A DNA stretch of 64,000 nt from Pseudomonas protegens (GTDB taxonomy: Bacteria > Pseudomonadota > Gammaproteobacteria > Pseudomonadales > Pseudomonadaceae), in contig NZ_CP031396.1 of NCBI RefSeq assembly GCF_003363755.1, positions 6,294,501 through 6,358,500 of the forward strand. The letters run 5' to 3'. The notes below the pieces were generated by a model. It ran no database searches and was not told the DNA's origin. It saw nothing but the letters and a program-made list of their open reading frames with translations. Below are positions 33,812 through 40,764 of the stretch, piece after piece (positions within the stretch are counted from its first letter, which is position 1; the number at the start of each line of letters is the position of its first letter). The translations under genes were made by a program, and so were the position numbers.

Positions 33812-35251
33812 TCAGCGTTTGACGGCGGTCGGTTTGTGCCGCTCGGCGCGCTTGCTCAACAGGTCGAACACCGCCGGGTAGGCCGGGCGTTCGATGTAGC
33901 GCCCGGCGCCGCGTTCGGCTCGCAGGTCGCCGTCGGCCCACACCAGCTTGCCCTGGCTGATGGTGTGGCTGGGCACGCCGCGCACGGTCTTGCCTTCAAA
34001 GATGTTGAAGTCCACCTGCTGGTGGTGGGTCTTGGCGGAGATGGTCCGCGTGCCTTGCGGGTCCCAGAGCACCAGGTCGGCATCGGCGCCGACGCGGATC
34101 GCGCCCTTGCGCGGGTAGAGGTTGAAGATCTTCGCGGTGTGGGTGGAGGTCAGGGCCACAAACTCCTGCATCGACAGGCGTCCGCTGTTGACCCCTTCAT
34201 CCCAGAGCACGGCCATGCGGTCCTCGATGCCGGCGGTGCCGTTGGGGATCTTGCTGAAGTCGTCGCGGCCGGCGGCTTTCTGCTCGGCGCAGAAACAGCA
34301 GTGGTCGGTGGCGGTGGTGTGCAGGTTGCCCGATTGCAGGCCGTGCCACAGCGCTTCCTGGTGGCCACGAGGGCGGAAGGGTGGGCTCATCACGTAACCG
34401 GCGGCGGTCTGCCAGTCCGGGTCGCGGTACACGCTGTCGTCCAGCAGCAGGTGGCCGGCCAGCACTTCACCGTAGACCGGTTGGCCCTTGCTGCGGGCGT
34501 AGGTGATTTCGTCCAGCGCCTCTTTGGTCGAGACGTGCACCAGGTACAGCGGCGTGCCCAGGGTTTCGGCGATACGGATCGCCCGGCTGGCGGCCTCGCC
34601 TTCCACTTGCGAGGGCCGTGACAGCGGGTGGGCTTCCGGCCCGGTGATGCCCTGGGCCAGCAGCTTGCGTTGCAGGTGGTACACCAGCTCGCCGTTTTCC
34701 GCGTGTACCGTGGGCACCGCCCCCAGCTCCAGGCAGCGCTCGAAGCTGGCCACCAGGGTGTCGTCGGCGGCCATGATGGCATTCTTGTAGGCCATGAAGT
34801 GCTTGAAGCTGTTGATGCCGTGATGCTGCACCAGCTCGGCCATTTCCTCGCGCACCTGTTCGCTCCACCAGGTGATGGCCACGTGGAAGCCGTAGTCGCT
34901 GGCGGATTTCTCGGCCCAGCCGCGCCACTGGTGGAAGGCCTCCAGCAGCGACTGCTGGGGGTTGGGAATCACGAAGTCGATGATCGAGGTGGTGCCCCCC
35001 GCCAGGCCCGCCGCGGTGCCGCTGAAGAAGTCTTCGCTGGCCACGGTGCCCATGAAGGGCAGTTGCATGTGGGTGTGGGGATCGATGCCGCCGGGCATCA
35101 AGTACTGGCCGCTGCCGTCGAGCACTTCACAGCCGGCGGGAATATCCAGATTGTTGCCGATGGCGCGAATTAGACCGCCGGCGCAGAGTACATCGGCTTT
35201 GTAACTTTCATCATGGGTAATAACGGTGGCGCCACGGATCAACAGAGACAT
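33812..35251 (-). CDS. hydA: Dihydropyrimidinase (D-hydantoinase)
   Basis: 479 residues from the ATG at 35251 with GAGGAA upstream. It is an amidohydrolase-superfamily TIM barrel. The metal ligands His59 and His61 are in GIDPHTHMQLP, the carboxylated lysine is Lys150 in NSFKHFMAYK, and later ligands lie in VHAENGELV, LVHVSTKEA and TTATDHC. It opens the ring of dihydrouracil or dihydrothymine to N-carbamoyl-beta-amino acids, the second step of the pathway. It is divergent from the NCS1 permease across a 621-base control region. Confidence 0.96.
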   Translation of the reverse strand: MSLLIRGATVITHDESYKADVLCAGGLIRAIGNNLDIPAGCEVLDGSGQYLMPGGIDPHTHMQLPFMGTVASEDFFSGTAAGLAGGTTSIIDFVIPNPQQSLLEAFHQWRGWAEKSASDYGFHVAITWWSEQVREEMAELVQHHGINSFKHFMAYKNAIMAADDTLVASFERCLELGAVPTVHAENGELVYHLQRKLLAQGITGPEAHPLSRPSQVEGEAASRAIRIAETLGTPLYLVHVSTKEALDEITYARSKGQPVYGEVLAGHLLLDDSVYRDPDWQTAAGYVMSPPFRPRGHQEALWHGLQSGNLHTTATDHCCFCAEQKAAGRDDFSKIPNGTAGIEDRMAVLWDEGVNSGRLSMQEFVALTSTHTAKIFNLYPRKGAIRVGADADLVLWDPQGTRTISAKTHHQQVDFNIFEGKTVRGVPSHTISQGKLVWADGDLRAERGAGRYIERPAYPAVFDLLSKRAERHKPTAVKR

Positions 35252-35322
35252 TCCGAGTTCCTCGCAGGCATGACCGACTGGTGCCGGTTCTAACTTTTTT
35301 ATTGAACGCGCTGACAACTTAA

Positions 35323-35348
35323 TAATCCTGTCAGCGGTGTCAGGATTA
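35323..35348. promoter_or_regulatory. Inverted repeat upstream of hydA, candidate operator
   Basis: TAATCCTG (35323-35330) and CAGGATTA (35341-35348) form a perfect 8-bp inverted repeat around a 10-base spacer. It lies about 72-97 bases upstream of the hydA start, a fitting place for a regulator site. Confidence 0.6.
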
Positions 35349-35445
35349 GAAGCTAGCCGGAGTTCAAAGAAACAGCAAGAATATTTTATATAAGCTTATA
35401 TTCGATTTAACTTATTGAAAAATAACGATAAATAATACAAATCCG

Positions 35446-35473
35446 CAAAATGGTGCGGCTCATCACCATTTTG
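35446..35473. promoter_or_regulatory. 10-bp perfect inverted repeat with adjacent TTGACA, candidate operator
   Basis: CAAAATGGTG (35446-35455) and CACCATTTTG (35464-35473) are exact reverse complements with an 8-base spacer. A TTGACA -35-like hexamer starts 7 bases downstream (35480). It could bind a dimeric regulator or form a hairpin. Confidence 0.65.
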
Positions 35474-35872
35474 ACGCACTTGACAGGATCGAAAAATAGT
35501 CGAGATTTCCTATGTCAAATCAGCTGCTTGAGGAGTCGTGAGAAAGACTAATCGATAACTTGGAAAATTAACGTGCACTGCTTTGGGTCCTGACCAAACG
35601 GACAACTTGCCAAACACCCGGCCTGAGTGAGTTGGCAACTAACCGAGGGCTGCAAAGTTGGTTGAATAAAACTGAGTGGTATCAGTTGTTTACATGGATT
35701 TCGCACACTGTGCAGTAGCGAGTTCGGCCTTAGTTGGCATCTTTATTGAGTGCCGCCGCAGATCGCTGGCCAGGAGGGCGGAAGTCGTCAGTTCTCCGGC
35801 CATCGTCCGGCGCGCTGTTCCTGAGTGCGCCGGCCTGATGAGCAAAATAATCAGAACAACAGTGGAGCGGCC

Positions 35873-37360
35873 ATGCAACAGATCAGATCCCAGGTGACCG
35901 AGCGCGAAGGCTTGTACGAGCTGGACGCCGGCAGCGACGTACTCGACAGCCCCCGTTACAACCACGACATCGCACCGACCAAGGTCCAGGAGCGCACCTG
36001 GAACAAATGGCACATCACCGCACTGTGGATCGGCATGTCGATCTGCGTGCCCACCTACACCCTGGGCGGGGTGCTCACCGCCTACTTCGGCCTCAGCGTC
36101 GGCGAGGCGCTGCTGGCGATCCTCCTGGCCAACATCGTGGTGCTGATTCCCCTGACCCTCAACGCCTTTGCCGGCACCAAGTACGGCATTCCCTTCCCGG
36201 TGCTGCTGCGCTCGTCGTTCGGCATCATCGGCTCCAACGTGCCGTGCCTGATCCGCGCCCTGGTGGCCTGCGGCTGGTTCGGCATCCAGACGATGTTCGG
36301 CGGGTTGGCGATCCACCTGTTCCTGGGCTCGATCTTCGAGGGCTGGAAGGCCCTGGGCGGCACCGGCGAGGTGATCGGCTTCATGATCTTCTGGACCCTC
36401 AACCTGTGGGTGGTGCTGCGCGGCGCCGAGTCGATCAAGTGGCTGGAAACATTGTCTGCGCCGCTGCTGGTGGCGGTGGGCATCGGCCTGCTGGTGTGGG
36501 CCTTGCCCAGCGTGTCGCTGACTGAGTTGCTGGCAATCGCGCCCAAGCGTCCCGAGGGCGCCAGCGTCACCGGTTACTTCATGGCCGGGCTCACGGCGAT
36601 GGTCGGCTTCTGGGCCACCTTGTCGCTGAACATTCCCGACTTCAGCCGCTACGCGAAGAGCCAGAAGGACCAGATCCTCGGGCAGATCTTCGGCCTGCCG
36701 CTGACCATGTTCCTGTTCGCCGCCCTGGGGGTGGTGATGACCGCCGCCTCGGTGAAGCTGGTGGGCGTGACCGTATCCGATCCGGTGAGCCTGATCGGTC
36801 ATATCCAGAGCCCGGGCTGGGTGGCCCTGGCCATGGCGCTGATCATCATCGCCACCTTGTCCACCAACACCGCGGCCAACATCGTCTCGCCCACCAACGA
36901 CTTCCAGAACCTGGCGCCCAAGCTGATCGGCCGCACCACCGCGGTGATCCTCACCGGTCTGGTGGGGCTGGCGCTGATGGGCCACGAACTGCTGAAAAAG
37001 CTCGGCCTGCTGATTTCCGACGTCAGCCTGGAGACGGTGTATTCCAACTGGCTGCTGGGCTACTCCAGCCTGCTGGGGCCGATCGCCGGGATCATGGTGG
37101 TGGACTATTTCCTGATCAAGAAACAGCGCCTGGACCTGGCCGGCCTGTACCGCGACGACGTCTACCCGGCATGGAACTGGCACGGTTTCATCGCCTTCGG
37201 CGTACCGGTGGCCCTGACCCTGATGTCCCTGGGCAGCAGCGCCTTCAACTGGTTCTACAGCTACGGCTGGTTTACCGGTTCGGCCCTGGGCGGGTTGATC
37301 TACTACGGCCTGTGCACCTGGCGCAGCACCCAGGTGGCGACCGCCAAGACCCCAACATGA
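35873..37360 (+). CDS. NCS1-family nucleobase (pyrimidine/hydantoin):cation symporter
   Basis: 495 residues from the ATG at 35873 (GTGGAG upstream). About twelve membrane segments follow the NCS1 pattern: RTWNKWHITALWIGMSICVP at the first helix, FPVLLRSSFGIIGSN near 110, WATLSLNIPDFSRYAKSQKD near 255 and NTAANIVSPTNDFQNL near 335, which carry the substrate and sodium sites of Mhp1-type transporters. It should import uracil, thymine or a related ring compound. It is divergent from hydA and lies before the carbamoyl amidohydrolase, which fits a pyrimidine-uptake role. Confidence 0.93.
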   Translation: MQQIRSQVTEREGLYELDAGSDVLDSPRYNHDIAPTKVQERTWNKWHITALWIGMSICVPTYTLGGVLTAYFGLSVGEALLAILLANIVVLIPLTLNAFAGTKYGIPFPVLLRSSFGIIGSNVPCLIRALVACGWFGIQTMFGGLAIHLFLGSIFEGWKALGGTGEVIGFMIFWTLNLWVVLRGAESIKWLETLSAPLLVAVGIGLLVWALPSVSLTELLAIAPKRPEGASVTGYFMAGLTAMVGFWATLSLNIPDFSRYAKSQKDQILGQIFGLPLTMFLFAALGVVMTAASVKLVGVTVSDPVSLIGHIQSPGWVALAMALIIIATLSTNTAANIVSPTNDFQNLAPKLIGRTTAVILTGLVGLALMGHELLKKLGLLISDVSLETVYSNWLLGYSSLLGPIAGIMVVDYFLIKKQRLDLAGLYRDDVYPAWNWHGFIAFGVPVALTLMSLGSSAFNWFYSYGWFTGSALGGLIYYGLCTWRSTQVATAKTPT

Positions 37361-37406
37361 ACACCCAGCCAGCGCTCACGTGCTCACCACATACGCGCGG
37401 TTTTTT

Positions 37407-37503
37407 GTAGGCGCTGGCTTGCCAGCGAAGACGTCGGCACGGGCGACGCACATCTTGCGCGGCCTTTCGCCGGCAAGCGCAACACCGCCCGGCCTGCTCC
37501 TAC
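37407..37503. repeat. REPIN of the TTGCC(G/A)GCGAA type after the permease gene
   Basis: It begins GTAGGCGCTGGCTTGCCAGC and continues GAAGACG; it ends with TTTCGCCGGCAAGCGCAAC and GGCCTGCTCCTAC. The ends are inverted and related to the pair at 40632-40697. This is a second REP family, distinct from the GTAGCCGCTGCCG type. Confidence 0.8.
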
Positions 37504-37585
37504 CGATTGTTGCTAGGCCGTTATCCCGGGTGATTGCGTCATGCATCCCCCGACAAAATCAGAAGAAATGCCTGAGGAGATCACC

Positions 37586-38863
37586 ATGAACGCTGCCGTC
37601 GAGGTTCTGCAATCCAGCCATCAGCACATCAACCGCGACCGCCTGTGGCAGTCGCTCATGCAACTGGCCCAGCTCGGCGCCACGGTCAAGGGCGGGGTCT
37701 GCCGTCTGGCCCTGACCGACCTCGACCGCCAGGCCCGCGACCTGTTCGTGAAGTGGTGCGAGGAGGCCGGTTGCACGGTCACGGTGGACGGCATCGGCAA
37801 CATCTTCGCCCGCCGCCCCGGGCGCAATCCGCAGCTGCCACCGGTGATGACCGGCAGCCATATCGACACCCAGCCCACCGGCGGCAAGTTCGACGGCTGC
37901 TTTGGCGTGCTGGCCGGGGTGGAAGTGCTGCGCACCCTCAATGACCTCAAGCTGGAGACCGAGGCGCCCCTGGAAGTGGTGGTGTGGACCAACGAAGAAG
38001 GCTCGCGCTTCCCGCCGTGCATGATGGGCTCCGGGGTGTTCGCCGAGAAATTCACCCTGCAAGACACCCTGGCCAAGACCGACGCCGAGGGCGTCAGCGT
38101 CGGCGAGGCGCTGAACGCCATCGGCTATGCCGGTACGCGCCCGGTCAGCGGGCACCCGGTGGGCGCCTATTTCGAGGCGCACATCGAGCAAGGCCCGATC
38201 CTGGAAGACGAGCGCAAGACCATCGGTGTGGTGCTGGGCGCCCTCGGCCAGAAGTGGTTCGACCTCAAGCTGCGAGGGGTCGAAGCCCACGCCGGCCCGA
38301 CCCCCATGCACCTGCGCAAGGACGCCCTGGTGGGCGCTGCCGCGGTGGTGGCGGCGGTCAACCGTGCCGCCCTGGGGCACCAGCCCCACGCCTGCGGCAC
38401 CGTCGGCTGCCTGCAAGCCTACCCGGGCTCGCGCAACGTGATTCCGGGGGAGGTGCGCATGACCCTGGACTTCCGCCACCTGGAGCCGGAGCGCCTGGAT
38501 TCGATGATTGCCGAGGTGCGCCAGGTGATCGACAACACCTGCGAAGAGCACGGCCTGAGCTTCGAACTGACCCCCACCGCGGACTTCCCGCCGCTGTACT
38601 TCGACCCGGTGTGTGTCGACGCCGTGCGCGGAGCCGCGCAGGGCTTGGGGTTGTCCCACATGGACATCGTCAGTGGCGCCGGGCACGACGCGATCTTCGT
38701 CGCCGAGCTGGGCCCGGCGGGGATGATCTTCGTGCCCTGCGAAGGCGGCATCAGCCACAACGAAATCGAAAACGCCGACCCCGACGACCTGGCCGCGGGT
38801 TGCGCCGTGTTGCTGCGGGCCATGCTCGCCGCCTCCCAATCCATCGCCCAGCGCCAACCTTAG
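37586..38863 (+). CDS. Zn-dependent N-carbamoyl-amino-acid hydrolase (beta-ureidopropionase type)
   Basis: 425 residues from the ATG at 37586 (GAGGAG upstream). It is an M20-family amidohydrolase of the HyuC/AllC/beta-ureidopropionase group: metal ligands in MTGSHIDTQPTGGKFDG and WTNEEGSRF, a dimerisation insert with AHAGPTPM, and GAGHDA near residue 370. It hydrolyses N-carbamoyl-beta-alanine or N-carbamoyl-beta-aminoisobutyrate to the amino acid, CO2 and ammonia, the third step of reductive pyrimidine breakdown. It is downstream of the permease on the same strand; the intervening REPIN may reduce read-through. Confidence 0.94.
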   Translation: MNAAVEVLQSSHQHINRDRLWQSLMQLAQLGATVKGGVCRLALTDLDRQARDLFVKWCEEAGCTVTVDGIGNIFARRPGRNPQLPPVMTGSHIDTQPTGGKFDGCFGVLAGVEVLRTLNDLKLETEAPLEVVVWTNEEGSRFPPCMMGSGVFAEKFTLQDTLAKTDAEGVSVGEALNAIGYAGTRPVSGHPVGAYFEAHIEQGPILEDERKTIGVVLGALGQKWFDLKLRGVEAHAGPTPMHLRKDALVGAAAVVAAVNRAALGHQPHACGTVGCLQAYPGSRNVIPGEVRMTLDFRHLEPERLDSMIAEVRQVIDNTCEEHGLSFELTPTADFPPLYFDPVCVDAVRGAAQGLGLSHMDIVSGAGHDAIFVAELGPAGMIFVPCEGGISHNEIENADPDDLAAGCAVLLRAMLAASQSIAQRQP

Positions 38864-38869
38864 GAGTCG

Positions 38870-38927
38870 GCCTGCCGGCGAAGGGGCCCGCCAGAGGTGG
38901 GCCGCCGACACCTTCGCCGGCAAGGCG
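38870..38927. repeat. REP pair after the carbamoyl hydrolase gene
   Basis: GCCTGCCGGCGAAGG and, 20-odd bases on, CCTTCGCCGGCAAGGC are inverted copies of the TTGCCGGCGAA REP core. It is a short, imperfect hairpin. Confidence 0.75.
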
Positions 38928-38984
38928 CATCGTCAGGTGCTCGGCTGGCGTACACTGGCGAACTTTTCGCACGGGATGTCGACT

Positions 38985-39536
38985 ATGCACAGGATGGCGC
39001 TCTGTTTGGCCCTGGCTCTGAGCCTGGGTGGCTGTATCGATTACAAATGGGGCCACGACTGGAAGGCCGACAGCCTCGGCGGTTGGCAGGACGCCAGCAA
39101 GGGAAGCTATGACCAGGGCACCTCGTTCAAGCTGGCCTGCGGCCCCGAGCCGCTGTATGTGAAGCTGACCTCCGCGCCGTCCCACCACCTGATGTCGCTG
39201 CTGTTCATTCCCCTGGTCCCGGCGGCCACCGGCGATGACAACCATCTGAGCATCAACGCCCGCCACCCCAGCCTCTCGGCCTGTTCGGCGGCGCAGAACC
39301 CCCTGGTGATCAAACTGGACAACCGGGTGATCAGCCATATCGGCTACGCGGCAGGTGACCAGGCGGGCAGTTGCGAGCTGCGGCTGGACGAGCGCGAGTT
39401 GCAGGGCGAGCGGGTGTCGATCGAGGTCAATCAGGCCGTGCTGCCTTGCGCCGTGGCACCGCTGACCTTGAAGAAAAACGGCTTCTTCTGCCTGCGCAAA
39501 ACCGAGTTCGGCGGTTCCAAGCCTTGTGACCGTTAG
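38985..39536 (+). CDS. Hypothetical lipoprotein
   Basis: 183 residues from the ATG at 38985 (in-frame ATGs at 38976 and 38994 are alternatives). The signal sequence MHRMALCLALALSLGGC ends in a good lipobox with Cys17. The mature part contains five further cysteines (ACGP, SACS, GSCEL, LPCAV, FFCLR and KPCDR regions), so disulfides in the periplasm are likely. No family was recognised, and there is no operon link to neighbours: 121 bases upstream and 109 downstream are non-coding. Confidence 0.75.
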   Translation: MHRMALCLALALSLGGCIDYKWGHDWKADSLGGWQDASKGSYDQGTSFKLACGPEPLYVKLTSAPSHHLMSLLFIPLVPAATGDDNHLSINARHPSLSACSAAQNPLVIKLDNRVISHIGYAAGDQAGSCELRLDERELQGERVSIEVNQAVLPCAVAPLTLKKNGFFCLRKTEFGGSKPCDR

Positions 39537-39539
39537 GGG

Positions 39540-39645
39540 TGGTCGGTCGCACGAACCTAAGCTAATTCCTAAAAAGTATTTATTTTCGATTTATTAGATC
39601 GATTAGCTTTTAGCGACTGTCCTGTCTCCGAGAAGGTTCGCCCCC
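39540..39645 (+). promoter_or_regulatory. A+T-rich promoter region of the sulfonate-type binding protein gene
   Basis: A sharply A+T-rich tract (39560-39612) contains AAGCTAAT at 39559-39566 and its inverted copy ATTAGCTT at 39602-39609. Similar A+T-rich leaders precede CysB-controlled sulfur-starvation genes in Pseudomonas; CysB control is inference. Confidence 0.5.
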
Positions 39646-40614
39646 ATGCGCCTGCCCTTTGCTTTGCGTCGTAGCTTGTCGATTACCGCCCTGGCCGGTC
39701 TGGCGCTGGGCATGGCCCTCAATGCCCAGGCCGATACCGACCTGCGCATCGGCTACCAGAAATCCTCGACCCTGCTGGCGCTGCTCAAGGCCCAGGGCAC
39801 CCTGGAAAAACAACTGGCGGGGCAGGGCGTCAACATCACCTGGCACGAGTTCACCAGTGGCCTGCCGCTGGCGGAGTCGCTGAACGTGGGCAACGTCGAC
39901 ATCAGTGCCGATGTCGCCGACACGGTGCCGGTCTTCGCCCAGGCCGCCGGGGCCCAACTGACCTATTTCGCCACTGAAACCCCATCCCCCGCGGCTCAGT
40001 CCATCGTCATCCCCAAGGATTCGCCGCTCAAATCCCTGGCCGACCTCAAGGGCAAGCGCATTGCCGTGACCAAGGCCGCCGGCAGCCATTACCTGCTGAT
40101 CGCCGCCTTGCGCGAAGCGGGTTTGAGCTTCGCTGATATCCAGCCGGTGTACCTGACCCCGGCCGATGGCCGCGCGGCCCTGGAAACCGCCAAGGTCGAT
40201 GCCTGGGTCACCTGGGAGCCCTTCGTCGCCAGCGCCCAGCGCCAGCAGGGCGCGCGAGTGCTGCACGACGGCCAGGGGCTGGCCAGTTATCGCCGCTATT
40301 ACCTGGCCTCCAATGACTACGCCAAGGCCCATCCCGAGGTGCTGAACCAGGTATTCGCCGAGTTGCAGAAGACCGGCGCCTGGGTCAAGGCGCACCCGAG
40401 CGAGGCGGCCAAACTGCTGGGCCCGTTGTGGGGCAACCTGGACGTGCCGACGGTAGAGCTGGCCAACAGCCGCCGCACCTACCAGGTGGAAGCGGTCAAG
40501 CCCGATGCCTTGGGCGAGCAGCAGAAAATCGCCGATGCCTTCTACCAGGAAAAACTCTTGCCCAAGCCGGTGGATGCCCGGGCCGTGCAGTTGTGGAGCC
40601 CCAAGAAGTTGTGA
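39646..40614 (+). CDS. Aliphatic sulfonate/taurine-type ABC transporter substrate-binding protein
   Basis: 322 residues. A signal peptide (MRLPFALRR then a hydrophobic core, cleaved near ALNAQA) is followed by an SsuA/TauA-like fold: DLRIGYQKSS, then WHEFTSGLPLAESLNVGNVDIS, KGKRIAVTKAAGSHYLL and VDAWVTWEPF. Such proteins capture alkanesulfonates or other organosulfur compounds in the periplasm. There is no ssuB or ssuC partner gene beside it, so it either uses a permease encoded elsewhere or the fused transporter downstream. The latter is betaine-type and unlikely to be its partner. Confidence 0.9.
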   Translation: MRLPFALRRSLSITALAGLALGMALNAQADTDLRIGYQKSSTLLALLKAQGTLEKQLAGQGVNITWHEFTSGLPLAESLNVGNVDISADVADTVPVFAQAAGAQLTYFATETPSPAAQSIVIPKDSPLKSLADLKGKRIAVTKAAGSHYLLIAALREAGLSFADIQPVYLTPADGRAALETAKVDAWVTWEPFVASAQRQQGARVLHDGQGLASYRRYYLASNDYAKAHPEVLNQVFAELQKTGAWVKAHPSEAAKLLGPLWGNLDVPTVELANSRRTYQVEAVKPDALGEQQKIADAFYQEKLLPKPVDARAVQLWSPKKL

Positions 40615-40631
40615 TCGCTGGTTAGATTGCC

Positions 40632-40697
40632 TTCGCTGGCAAGCCAGCTCCTACATGCACCACGCGATGCCGTTGTAGGAGCCGGCTTGCCGGCGAA
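40632..40697. repeat. REPIN of the GTAGGAGC...TTGCCGGCGAA type
   Basis: TTCGCTGGCAAGCCAGCTCC (then TAC) at 40632-40654 faces GTAGGAGCCGGCTTGCCGGC (then GAA) at 40675-40697. The two arms are near-perfect inverted copies with a 20-base spacer, just after the sulfonate-binding protein gene. Confidence 0.93.
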
Positions 40698-40764
40698 CAG
40701 GTCCCCCCCTTTTTTCTTGTTCACCGCCGGTTACGCCATCCCGCGCCCGGCGTCAGGAGTTCCC

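Larger units (their letters stand above)
35252..35872. promoter_or_regulatory. A+T-rich divergent control region of the pyrimidine catabolic locus
   Basis: 621 bases separate hydA and the NCS1 permease gene. From about 35280 to 35700 the sequence is much richer in A+T than the rest of the window. It holds two perfect inverted repeats (35323-35348 and 35446-35473) and a TTGACA hexamer at 35480-35485 just beside the second. No frame here looks coding. Both promoters and the sites of the TetR/RutR-like regulator are expected here. Confidence 0.75.

Noticed and set aside
33367..33822. Repetitive open frames in the REPIN array
   Set aside because: They translate the REPIN unit itself and repeat every 158 bases.
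35633..35665. Sigma-54 promoter in front of the NCS1 permease (TTGGCA ... TGC)
   Set aside because: The GG and GC elements are not at the required 10-base spacing.
35676..35897. 73-codon frame before the permease
   Set aside because: No ribosome site or family pattern; overlaps the real permease start in another frame.
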